From positions 1 to 64,000 of the forward strand of contig JAPYMA010000526.1 in assembly GCA_035041965.1 (NCBI GenBank): a DNA stretch of 64,000 nucleotides, in the 5' to 3' direction. The stretch's first letter is position 1, and each line of letters opens with the position of its first letter. The translations under genes and the position numbers were made by a program. Under the pieces are notes generated by a model. The model was not told where the DNA came from, ran no database searches, and worked only from the letters and a program-made list of their open reading frames with translations. Positions 1-11,514 of this stretch are shown in pieces. The DNA is from Anisakis pegreffii (Eukaryota; Nematoda; Chromadorea; Rhabditida; Anisakidae).

Positions 1-149
1 TGTACTTCGTTCAGTTACGTATTGCTCACTGACAAATCCCTCAGTTTCTGGCAACAAACACAACCAAACGAGGGCCCTATCGAATCGATCAGTTCGTTCC
101 GAATTCAACCATATATCTTAAACATGCTAAAATATTGTTCGAATCATTC

Positions 150-1140
150 CCGACTACGAGAAAACTATCTAGCAGGCCGGGGTAATTTTGTAACCTGACC
201 GTGAACAGTTTTTTAGCTTGAAGATGGTAATCCTTGTAGTGCTATAGCAATGTACGGGCTGATCTATAGTGATACAATATATATTTAAACGAGCGCACTG
301 CGCCAATTGAGATACCTTTAGAAAAATAGCTATATTTCCTCAATAAAGCAAAATCGCTCGGCAGAATATATATATTTCTGATTGCAGAGATTCTGCTGGA
401 TCGAACGGTGTATAAATATCAATATGTTACTGGGCAAAACTGAGAGTACGGTAGGCTTAAGAAATTAGCCATATCTCCCCATTAAGTAAAACCGCCCGGT
501 AACATGTATGATTTCTGAATCTAGAGGTTCTGTCGAATCAAATGGTTTGGAGAAAACGCTATGTCACCGGGCAAACCTGAGAGTACTGTGAGCTTGAAGA
601 TGGTAACGATTATAGTGCAATAGTGATTTATACATCGATCTATAGTGATACAATGTGTTTAAACTAGCGCCAGTGCGCTAGTTGAGGTACCTTTAAGAAA
701 TTAGCTATATCTCCTCATGTATGCAAAATCGCCCGGCAATATGTATGTTTTTCTGAATCTAGAGGTTCTGTGAAATCGAACGGTGTTGAGAAATCGCCAT
801 GTCGTTGGGCAAATCCGGGAGTACCGTTAGCTTGAAGATGGTAACCCTTATATTGCTTTTATTATCATACATATTGCAGTCTATGGTGATACAATGTATA
901 TAAACGAGTGCCACTGTGCTAGTTGAGGTACCTTCAAGAAATTAGCTATATCTCCTCATGTAACTAAAATCGTCCACGACATATATTCTGAATCTGGAGA
1001 TCCTGTGCAGCCGAACCCTGTCTAGAAATCTCTATGTTACTGAGTAAACCTGAGTACAGCTTAGTTTGAAGATGTTGACCCCAATGTTGCTAAAGCAATG
1101 TACAGATTGATCAGTAGAGACACAGTGTACTGAATTGAGC
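150..1140. repeat. Degenerate ~236-bp tandem repeat array
   Basis: The block with the core AGCTTGAAGATGGTAA recurs at about 214, 591, 829 and 1063 (spacings 377, 238 and 234). Each full unit also carries a GATACAATGTGTTTAAAC-like segment, a GAGGTACCTT segment, a TCTCCTCAT segment and a TTCTGAATCTAGAGGTTCTG segment in the same order. The 377-bp gap is explained by one internally deleted unit near 427-480, where the end of one block runs straight into the AAGAAATTAGC block. No coding frame is seen. It is a diverged satellite-like array; its left end may continue outside the window. Confidence 0.8.
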
Positions 1141-1199
1141 GATGTGACTTTTCAGATCACAGAAGATTTCCTCTGAGATGTGGTAAGAAAAAAATTGTT

Positions 1200-3702
1200 G
1201 GGAACTTCTGCGTATGCCGATAGCCAAACGGACATACTCCTGACCATCTGCGGCTGTCTCCTGTTGGGTTTGTTTCATTTTCATTTGGAATCATCTTGGA
1301 TTAACTGGACACGTCAATGAGTTCATCCTGAGGATTGGGTACACATGTTGATATAGTTCAAATAAGATCATTTTTCAATACAGATTTCAATGTGGTGGTT
1401 TCCATCTGGATTTTTAAATTATATTTTCGTTCTAATGAACTATAGACACTCATGTAATGATGTACTCGTTATCGGATTATTCATTTCTAAATTTTACAGT
1501 CTTATAACTAGAGATTATTTCAGCTCGTCTTAAAAGTCGACAACTCTGGATTCTTTCATAACTAACAAGGGAAGGTCATGAACTTGCCATAAGGTAAGTT
1601 CGTGACAAGGTACCATAGGTAACAAGGTGAGTTCGTGACCTTTCCTCGTAAGAACAATTATTTTCATGATGAAGCTGGTACACTGTTATCAGAACGTTCT
1701 TATGCTTTCCTATAACTTCTTTCAATAGAATATTACCCGAATCAATTCGTTTCGAGTGGCTCATGAATTTATTGAAGTCTACTGCAGTATCGTTCAAATT
1801 TGTAAATAACATGATAATTTCACACTGTCATTCCATTCGATATATACACAGTCATTAAATGCAAAGTCTGCTCTGCAGTGATCTGCGTCAATCATCGTAA
1901 TGTATGGAATCAAATACTATCAGTAGTATTCAAAAGTAACTCTCACTTTTTGCTTTGCTAATCAAATGGAATTCGATCAACAGCTTTCAGTTCATTCTCG
2001 TTTTTTTACGTTCACCTGTCCCGTTTTCATCAAGTCATCGCTGTTGTTTCCCTTAGATTGTGTTTCATTATGGAATTTTTATTTGACATCAATATTTCGA
2101 TCATCACCGCGTTGCTTTCGTACCATAACTCTGTTTGTGTATGTAAATGTTTTTTTTCTTAATTTGATAAGCAGTGAATATCTTAATATGCATCTGATAT
2201 CAATTTTGTATGAAGGACCTTTGATAGACTACGAGATTTTCAACGGTGCCCGGTCAATCTGCCTAAAGACACTTTGCCTGACGACAGTTTGCCTGAAGAC
2301 ACAATGCCTAACGGATAGTTTGCCTAACTTACGATTTTTTAATGGATATTTCACCTAATAGGCAAACTGTTCCACAGGCAAACTGTCCGTTAGGCAATGT
2401 ATCTGCAGGCAGATTGACCGGTCAAGTTTTCAGCTAGTGCAGCGGATTCGTCCCAAATTTCATCGCGAAAATGTTTTGATTGTACATTACCTCGCAAACG
2501 GCTGAATCAATTTTGGACCATTGAGCAGTAGCAAAAAAGTTCAAATAAGAAGAACAACACGCGATGCACATCGTCACCGTCTAAATTCTTCATCATTTAT
2601 TATTTCGTGGCTCTATTAAATACATAATAAAGTAAGTCAAATGACAAGTAAGCGAAAAAATGTATTTCGTGGAATTGGGAAAACGCTGTAAAACAAACCA
2701 AAAAGAAATTAATTCATTACATGAAAAGATAGACAGACGCATGAACAGATAATAGACGAAATGAACGAATGAACATTAAGCGGATGAATAAATTCAAAAA
2801 ACAAACAAACCACTGAAAGAGTTTCAATTTGTTTCATTAGAAAACAATTCAAAATTTTCAACATTTCAGTGAAACAGAAAAGAGAACGAACGAAATTTTA
2901 CAAGAATTGGCCGATAAAGCAAAAAATTGAAAGTAATTTGCATATGGACGAAAATTTCATTGTGTTGAAACAATAAAATAGCCGAGTAAACGTCAAATTA
3001 TTTCTTAATCTCGTTGCATTATACACAGTAAACAACTGAATGAAGAAATGAAGATTAGCAAAATTTATCATTAGCAAAATACACAAAAATGATTGGGGAG
3101 TGTAAATGAACAGTTCATAGCAAAAATAGCAATAATAATAACGATACGAATACTACGAACAATGATAATTCAGTGATATCTCATTGTGATAGTAATGATG
3201 AGAACAATAGCGATAATATGGGAAGTTTCGAAAAAATTAACGACAGCATTAAAATTGATAACTGAATGAGTTACTGACACCATCATCAACACAACTAAAT
3301 TTCCAATTCGGTCATCAAGTTAATTGAGAGGAGAGGATCCAATGGAGAACTCAAAAACTTTATTCACAATAGAGCTGAACAAATTGACCAAACCAATTTC
3401 TACATAACCAAAAATATTGCCACATTATACTTTTCTGAGACATACAAAAGCACTTTACTTGTCATTCCTGGAACCATAGAGGAGGGCAGTGAAAATGATG
3501 CGTAAACTGGAATAATAAAGATTCATAACTCTGCAGAGTCAGAACAAAACGGTTCCTTACAAAGACAGAGAATAGAGTCGAACTTGACTTAAGACTGACT
3601 AAAAACGACAGCATAAATAATGATCGTAACAATAATAAAAACATAACAATAATGATAATCAAAGTAATCAAGCAAATAATAATCAATGCACACATCGACG
3701 GA
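1200..3702. other. Intergenic, no gene seen
   Basis: Apart from the palindromic element at 2250-2421, this stretch holds only AT-rich sequence with AAT/ATA runs around 3120-3210 and 3610-3690. A 130-codon plus-strand frame at 1966-2358 runs through the inverted repeat and has no recognisable protein, so I do not call it. Confidence 0.5.
2250..2421. mobile_element. Palindromic MITE-like element with TTTGCCT boxes
   Basis: The left end CCGGTCAATCTGCCT is matched by its reverse complement AGGCAGATTGACCGG at the right end. Inside, each arm carries spaced boxes (TTTGCCT / AATGCCTAACGG on the left; AGGCAAACTG / CCGTTAGGCAATG on the right), so the arms pair over roughly 75 bp each. There is no coding capacity. 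It is a small non-autonomous inverted-repeat element; the superfamily is unknown. Confidence 0.75.
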
Positions 3703-6700
3703 TCATTTCGTTATGCCGCCTTTTATTTCATTCGCGATCATTTTCTGTCGCTTCAACTCCTCTGAATCCAGTGTGGTACGCAACTCGCACACTATCTGTT
3801 TGGTCTTGCCAAAGTAAATCTCATTTAACGTTGAACGTATCTTACTCTCCATATCCTTCAATTTCTCTTCTCATATTCGAATCGAACAAAACGCATAAAA
3901 CTCATCAAACTTTCGTGTTAACAAATCATTTTGAAACGAATGCAAGCAAACGTAAAACAAACAACCAATAACAATAATTTTGCAATATCTATGCGGATCT
4001 CTAATAGCAAACAAAATGCGCAACATGATAAATGAAACTTAAGAATTCTTCAAATATCTTCATTCACAAGAAGAATTGATATAGGACAAGTACTTAGACG
4101 CTTTTACCTGTTAAACTCCTTATCTCTATACTACATTCCTGAGATTTGAAAAAAATATACCATTACCTAGATAAACAACCGCAACAAGCACTCATGTTTT
4201 GTTATTCGTCAAAATAGTTCACAAAAAATCATAATGACACACAATTCATATTATGCAGTACACTACGTACATAAAATATACGCATTACTTGAAAGCTCTC
4301 ACAAGTAAAAATGCAAACTAAAAATGAGTATTTTTCTGCAGTCTGAAGTGTACTAATACCGCATCAACACCGTCAATACCAACACAATACAAATAAAAGA
4401 AAAGTAAAAACTATTTCCAATCCCATCGATAAAACAAATCAATTTTCAAATAAACTAAATGCCACAAATAAATGTCACAATCAACAAACCTCTATCATTC
4501 GTCCCATATTAACAAGATGCGTATTCACAGAATCATTTACTGGATGATCGGCCTCAACCTGAAATTCTCATTTCTTTTCGAATCTCAATCAACTGCACTT
4601 CCGCTAAATCAAAATCGGCTTAAATCAAGCACTGAGAGAGAGTGACAAAATTGCAATATCTATTTTATTCAGTTGCAACAGAAACACATAATTGCGACAC
4701 AAACATTCATAATGTGTTACTGAGATTGCTCCTGATTAAACAAACAGAATACTGAGATATCCTCCAAAATGTTCCAGAATCACAATGGATTCTAAAAGTA
4801 AATACTAAACTTCTATTAAGAAATCTCTAAGCGACAGACCTGTCGTGTCAGTGATCCTCCCAAGTTCATCATACCACTTCCCTCCTTGTTCGTTTGCAAC
4901 CACAACATCACCGTACTTGTCAACTTATAGTGTGCATGACGACCGCCAGCCTGCAAAGTCATTAGCACTCAACACAAGTCTCACATCAGTCATTCGTAGA
5001 TTCACAACGGGATATCATATCTTCCGAAGGATTGACAAATATCCACAAATATATAAACTCATTTGCCATACATATAGAGTGCATTCATTCATTCGGCTCA
5101 AAACAAAACAAAACAAGGATAGAATCGAGTGGACGCATGGGCATACATACAGAACGATGTTGATGACGATGATTATATCAATAACAAATTAATATTTCAC
5201 AATATCCAAACATTCTTATCACCACTCATGGTCAAACCTTCTTCATTGAATCTGAACTCAACCTAGAAAATAAACTCAAACTTGAACCCTAATTTTTCCT
5301 CTCAACCAAAACCTCATAACCCATACTCCAGAGTCAGCCTATAAACCTATCAGCTGCAACAACCAACTGATACTCTATTCTCAACCCTGAACAAAGCGCA
5401 TCCATCCGAATCAACAATTTTCCCGTCCAACATCTGCACGAACTTCTCTATTAACGGAAACAGTCTCAACCAATACCAGCCAAACGAATCAATCCCGCAA
5501 TTCACTAATCAACTGAAATTTCTGGTGGCTTTAAATACCTCCTAATGGCCTACAATACACCGTACAAATGAAATCATATCAGTTAAATGAATCGAACTGA
5601 TCAATGACGTTACGCGATGAATGCGAATTGCTGCAAACCAAAAATGAAGCAGAGCAAAGGGTAATCTGCCGTTCCAACAACATTCATACGATACTCTCCC
5701 TAAAAGCCATACCACCATAACCTCCCAACACCTGTACCCTAAACAATGCTCAGGCATCGTCATAATAATTCCAAATTTAAAGCCACAAGCAACCGAAAAT
5801 ATGCATAATATATATATTCACGGAAATATTAGAATTTGAAATGCGCATCAGCCGCATAATGATTAGAGACACAAACATACATTACTATAAATGAAAATAC
5901 GTTCATGATCTGCTTTTCTCTTCCAATCCTGCAACCACATTTCAAAAGCATTGTAATGATGCTCATGCTTATGTCACTAAACACCCCACGCCTTTCACTG
6001 ATTCATCCACAAACAGGTTTTTAACTATGACGGTGGTTAAAAAATTCACGCTTTTTCAGTAGGATCCCAGCCTCAATTTCCAATAAGGACTTATGCCTGC
6101 GCGTAAGCCTACAAGTAATCCTGAGTGTAATTTTAAAGGATTGTAAGGTTTGGAAATTTAACAGTTTAGAACACATTACGGAATTTGTATAAACACGTAA
6201 TTTTTATATGCCATATCAAAATGGAAACTTTTTTAAAGAACGGACGCACCTTCTCTTGAATCTCGATGACATGAATGGAATCCCAGCAACCTTTAATCAT
6301 ACGTGAACCATCACCGATTTTCTTGATTAGCACAACGCCAGCAAAACCGTAATCTAAATCCCAGAAATAGACCGATGATACGCCACCCTCGAAATATCTG
6401 AAAGCGAATCAATTTCCATTTTAAAACTCTTGAAGAGGCGAAACGAATCAAAAAATTTCACTCAAATTCTCTTAGAATCAATTAATAGAATTTTAGGTGA
6501 CACAGAACTACACAATTCCCTTAAACAAAGAATATATATACTTTGAAATTAATCTTTTGAGATAAGAACACAAAAAATGATCTTACGGAATCTGAAAGAA
6601 CCAGAATTACTGCAATAAAATGAAGAATAGTTATGCTTAAAATAAATCTCCAAATACATTCCAGAAGCAATGCAGAGCAATGAATGTTTCAGGACTCCGT

Positions 6701-7271
6701 AACATTAAATAAATTTCTTCACTCCAACAACTAATCCAGTCATGAAAACTTACGCATCTCTATATGCCTCGAAGGCTGCGTTCACCTCAACTTCAAGTTT
6801 TCGTAGTTTATCCGACGGCATCGCCCCGTCTTCCAGCGGTGGATCATAGGTGTTCGACCACGGTGATCTAGACTGATCCTTTACATTAAAAAAATCTTCA
6901 AAATAACAAAATAACTGCCCTCGAACGAACAAAATGGACAATTTTCGAGAATCACATTACGATAAAACTCACTGAAAATGGGCAAAAAAGTTTCAATTGA
7001 TGCAATTGCAGAATTTAGACACATCTCCAATCGTCCGAAAATGATTCTGCAAATCATACCTATAGCTGTCACCATCTCTGTTGTAATCACATAAAAGATA
7101 TTCTTTTCCAGTATCTTTGTCTTTGGCTATTTTCAGCGGTTGATCCACAGCGCTCAACAGATCGTCTAGCAATCGAGGGCATAAATCTATCAGATCGTTC
7201 AGATTCTTCTCGACTTGTTGCGGTGGTAGCCGTCGCATTAAATCCAAACCGCAGTCCAGCTGTTGGTCACT
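3703..7271 (-). CDS. cap-2: F-actin-capping protein subunit beta (CapZ beta)
   Basis: This is the beta subunit of the heterodimer that caps actin-filament barbed ends. Exons on the minus strand: 7060-7271, 6754-6867, 6250-6397, 4840-4950, 4490-4558 and 3703-3855. All phases join, giving 268 residues plus an initiator outside the first listed exon; the family is usually about 270-277. Family hallmarks seen in order are [114 protein letters not shown], and a basic C-terminus ending in TGA at 3703. Exon 7060-7271 starts right after a TTGCAG acceptor. The start codon is probably in a tiny upstream exon holding little more than ATG, as in vertebrate CapZ beta; I did not locate it. The last exon uses the odd acceptor TTGAAG. 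Identity is secure; the 5' end is open. Confidence 0.95.
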
Positions 7272-9804
7272 CTGCAATGAGTATGGGTGATAATCATTCT
7301 CATCAATTTGCCCAGATCCTTTTGTAATTGAAGTATTGGTTAAACAGCTAACAGTTATGAGTACTTTTGCTGATAACGTAAGCCACCGCGCCAGTTATCA
7401 CAGATCCTCGTGTGCTCATAAACTTCACACATAAATCGAAGCCTATGCGTTAGCCTCATCACTGGGCTAAGCGTAAGTCTGAGCTTAAGTATACTCCTGA
7501 TGTGACTTCGAATTGCATTGATACACATCGGACAAATGGTAATCTAGGCATATACGCGCAGTGGCGCCCGTTATCAGCAAAAGTGCCCAGTTATAATCCC
7601 TTCCGACAACGTAATTGCATGGGGGATTTGTGAGATCCACCTTTTTTTCCGTTCGCTATCAATGTCAAATCCCAACTTGGAAACTCGATCAGGTCCTTAT
7701 TTCATCGCTTCGTTCAGTCTTTGAAACTATTCGAGAATTCGTATGAAACAAGAATATACGAGTGGAATAAAGTAAGCCAACACGATGGATGGGACCTTTC
7801 TTGTCATTAAAACACTATATTAATACCGTTATTATTATTATTTTACTTTAATTATTACTATCTCTTGCTACCAGTAAAGCACTACCACTTCAAATATTTC
7901 ATACAAATTTTCCAGATTTGAGGGTTTTTTTAAAATTTAAGCTAACGGTTAAGATTTTACAAAATATGATTCAAAATTGGTACCATTATGAAGGATTACG
8001 ATTTGATACGAGATCGATCGTTTGCACTGACGATCAAGGAACCAAAGAAGGTCACTTGATTTCCTGCGATATCCGGTTATTCCTTTCAATTTCGCCTCTC
8101 CAATTCGTTATTCCGAACCACACACACCCTCCCTTTGCTTGGAGAGGCTGGAATAGAATAGAATCTCTCAAATTATGAGTAAATGCACGTGTTCATAAAC
8201 GAATACGCACAATCGAAAGATAACGAAGCTAGAATTCTAGTGCTGGAACACTTGGAGCAAGAAAAGTTCCAACTTTAATCAAAATTTTCGGTCTACTGAT
8301 GATTTTTGATCATTATTAATCGAACATCAATGACAATAATGAACTGTGTGGAAACTCTATTGAAGCCAATTTTGCACAAATATATAACTGGTAATGAGTA
8401 TTTTTATAAAACTAAAAGTTAACGAAATCAAGCAGTAATTGGATAGCCACTAAAATTATGCTGGATCATGATGAAAACCTCGATCTACTTTGCAACAAAC
8501 ACTGCAAAAATGTTTTTGCATATCCCGGATTTAACACTGTTATTCGATTAGCAATGTCTACTCGGCTGTATGCAATCCACTGCGATTTGATTACACATAA
8601 TAAAGTCGTTGCAAAGACGTTTTGGGACACAATGCAACAATGTAAAGAGACACAACAGCACAGGGCGAATGAGATCTTAAGGAACTGCAGATCTCGGATA
8701 TGATGGAGTAAATGGGATATTGCATGAAGCTGGAAGCGATCAGTTAGAGGATATGTACACGAAGAAGGATATGTACAGAAATTATGTTATCGAAAAGTTT
8801 TGACTCCAATTATCCACGAAACTACGAGAATTTTATCAAAATTCTCAGAAAGCGTGAGTCTAAACCCAGTTCTAATTATGAACGAACACTTCGGTTACCA
8901 TTTGATCTATTGTCTCATATTCTCCCGAACTAAAGCATTACTCAGCCACTATTCAATAGCATTCATCTAGATAAATGAGTCGAACGAGAACAAGATTAAT
9001 TACTATGCACTCTCGAATCTATTCCTAACTTCAGACCACCAAAGATCCAGTTTGCTAAAAACTAACATCCTACAACACCGATTGCATATGAAATCGATAA
9101 CTCGAGAAACGCAGTCGTGATTCTAATCCTTTTTATGCGTGTCTTAAAAACCTCGTTCAGGTTCGTCGTCATGCTGTGAATCTTCAGTACAGTGGAAATA
9201 ATTGGCACAAACTGGCTTGGCGAATCATGACGAGCGCATTTCCTTGATCATTTCGATCTGGCGGATAAACGTGGTTTTCACAAAATACGCTTAATGATTA
9301 ATTACTTAACGGTAGTTTTTCTCTCATTCGTAGTTGAATGTGTTACTTACTATTAGTTAAAGCACAGTAAAAAACGTTCGCACGAACGAAATGCCGTTTT
9401 GATTTTACCAACCTGAAATACAACATTGCCAGTTTTTCAGTTTCGTTTTTTTTTTTTGCAGTTGTAACGTACATTCAAAAATACCATTGGAAAGCTGTAG
9501 TTTTGTTATGGTACAACGCGTTTGCTGCTATTGATCACTTTGCATTTTTTTGGATTATCAGTCTGCTGATCGATCGATTCCACGAGTATTCGGCGGTATA
9601 TGTAAAACTTTTGAATCTACAATGTTGTGATATATTTTCCGAAACCTATTGTGATATTTTCAGATCATATCTCTCATTGATGTTACCAAGTGATCAGTTG
9701 AAGCTAACTCCAATACAACATTCGCATCACCGTGTACATTTTCCCTGAAAATCTATTTGTTAAATGATTTGAATTCATTAAAACAATTGAAATATCAAAA
9801 AAAA
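7272..9804. other. Intergenic, no convincing gene
   Basis: This stretch lies between the divergent CapZ beta and Rab39 genes and should hold both promoters and the missing CapZ beta first exon. It contains the 228-bp inverted-repeat element at 7361-7588. Plus-strand frames at 7918-8178 and 8458-8703 resemble no family I know and lack supporting splice sites. Polypyrimidine-AG sites at about 9447-9461 and 9653-9660 could be cis- or trans-splice acceptors for the Rab39 leader; this is unproven. Confidence 0.45.
7361..7588. mobile_element. 226-bp-family hAT-like MITE, copy 1
   Basis: Terminal inverted repeats GTACTTTTGCTGATAACG at the left and CGTTATCAGCAAAAGTGCC at the right flank about 190 bp of non-coding sequence. 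An 8-bp near-duplication brackets it (AGTTATGA at 7353-7360, AGTTATAA at 7589-7596). A second copy at 31812-32037 shares most of the interior. The 8-bp target duplication suggests a non-autonomous hAT element; no transposase is present. Confidence 0.8.
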
Positions 9805-11514
9805 ATGCTTGGAAACGATGCGCATCACATATCGTCTGATTTCGGTCCGTTATTTCACTACCAGTATCGCTTGATACTGATCGGTGATTCCACGGTCGGA
9901 AAGTCTAGTTTGTTGAAATACTTCACCGAAGGAAAGACCGCCGAGATTATCGACCCTACAGTTGGTGTGGATTTTTATGCGCGTATGATTGAGATCAAAC
10001 CAGGATATCGTGTAAAATTGCAATTATGGGATACAGCCGGGCAAGAGAAATTCAGGTCAGTTCCAGTGAAGATCTTCTTCCAATCAGTTTCCCTAATTTG
10101 TGCGGTTCACTTGTCCCTGAGGAAATTTGAGTATGAAAATGCTCTATCCCAAAACATTATTGAAGATGAAGTTACGAATTTTGAAACTCGCTCCCTAATC
10201 AGATTCAAAAAAATGGTAATTTCAGGTCAATAACGCGTTCGTATTATCGTAACTCAGTTGGTGTGATCGTTGTCTATGATATTTCAAATCGTGAAACGTT
10301 TGAGCACGTTGCACAATGGTTGAATGAGGCTGAAGCAAATGTTGGTGGACCGCAGCCGGGACAGTGTGTATTCCAATTAGTGGGGCATAAGGCTGATTTG
10401 AATGCTGAAAGACAGGCTGGTTTTGTGTTCTTCGTTCGAAGTTGCTTGCTTGAGTTCGGCAACTAATAAACTCGCGTTTTGTCAACGCGTTGAACGTTTT
10501 GACATGAGGCGATTGAACCTGATTTGCGTTTACATTTGTTCGTTGTCAGTGACATTCAACTGCTTGAGGGAATTTAAATGAATACTTCATCAATACAGTA
10601 AAATAGGTGGAAGTGTTTATCTTCCTTCTGGAATATCTATACATTTTGCTCGTGAGTGCACATAAATCAGCGCCAAATATAACGTATCACTACTCGTTGA
10701 AATCGCATCCGTCAATGATACAAGCTACCAAATGTGAAAACTCTGAACAGTGAATTTCATTTGAAACGAAACATTGTAATGAATTAATACTCAATTCAAG
10801 TCGTTAAACATTATTGCGTTTCTGTAACCTAGAAAACGACATGCGTTAGAAGAATCATATTACGTGGATTGGCCAGGCTGTCATCAAACGTTTGTAACGT
10901 TGCTGGCCACAGTGTTCGCGTTTCCGTGCACATTGTTTTAGTTTCAATTTTCGCCACCCCGCTGGCTAACGAGCAGGCCAACGGGGAATCATAGAAGATT
11001 ATAAGAATCATGTAATATAATTATTGAAACATAATGGATAGATTGGATCATAAGTATCGTTGATGTCGAAAGTTTCCATTATTACTATTGTCGTTCTATC
11101 CAAAAATATTTCTTGATTAACGTTGCTATAGTTTAGGTGATGTATGAAGAGGGTGAATATTTTGCGAAATATCATCGTATCAAATTCATCGAAACGTCGG
11201 CCGTGACCGGCGAAAATGTTGAGGTTTTTAATTTCACTTTTTATTTTTTGGATTTTTATGAGTATATCATCATTACTGATATATTGTTTATTATTATTGT
11301 TCGCGTTTTATTAATGGTTATGAGGATTGTTATCGAGTCGAAAATTTAGGAAGCTTTTACAATGATGGCGCGTGAGGTGAATGCACGGTTGGAGAGCGGA
11401 GCCTTAAGATTGGTAGACGGTTGGGAGGGTATAAAATGTGGATTGGCAAGGTCAAAGTCAATCTCATTATCCGATGTATCCGAGTCGTTTGCACCGTCAT
11501 CGTGTTCGTGTTGA
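9805..11514 (+). CDS. rab-39: Rab39-like small GTPase
   Basis: A Ras-superfamily GTPase of membrane trafficking. Four exons, 9805-10055, 10226-10415, 11137-11223 and 11350-11514, give 230 residues with closing phases. G1 is GDSTVGKSS, switch I is DPTVGVDF, G3 is WDTAGQEKFRS, G4 is GHKAD where most Rabs have NKxD (Rab39 proteins have GHKCD), and G5 is ETSA. The C-terminal GWEGIKCG block is typical of Rab39, and the protein ends in CSC, a double-geranylgeranylation signal. I chose ATG 9805 because it precedes the G1 strand by a normal distance. Intron 2 needs a GC donor (CAG|GCTGGT at 10416): staying in frame with family sequence RQ-V leaves no GT alternative. Intron 2 also holds a copy of the ~290-bp repeat at 10858-10985. 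Confidence 0.93.
10858..10985 (+). repeat. ~290-bp dispersed repeat family, partial copy
   Basis: Lies in Rab39 intron 2. It shares GGATTGGCCAGGCT, AACGTTGCTGGCCACA and the CCCCGCTGGCTA...GAGCAGGCCA segment with the copies at 37490-37785, 50629-50915 and (reverse) 20070-20163. It is truncated at its right side relative to the two long copies. Confidence 0.8.

Noticed and set aside
1966..2358. 130-codon plus-strand frame
   Set aside because: It runs through the palindromic element at 2250-2421, has no family resemblance and no splice context.
4845..5192. 115-codon plus-strand frame
   Set aside because: Opposite-strand shadow of the CapZ beta exon at 4840-4950 plus intron sequence.
8458..8703. 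81-codon plus-strand frame
   Set aside because: No recognisable domain, no splice partners; chance frame is as likely.
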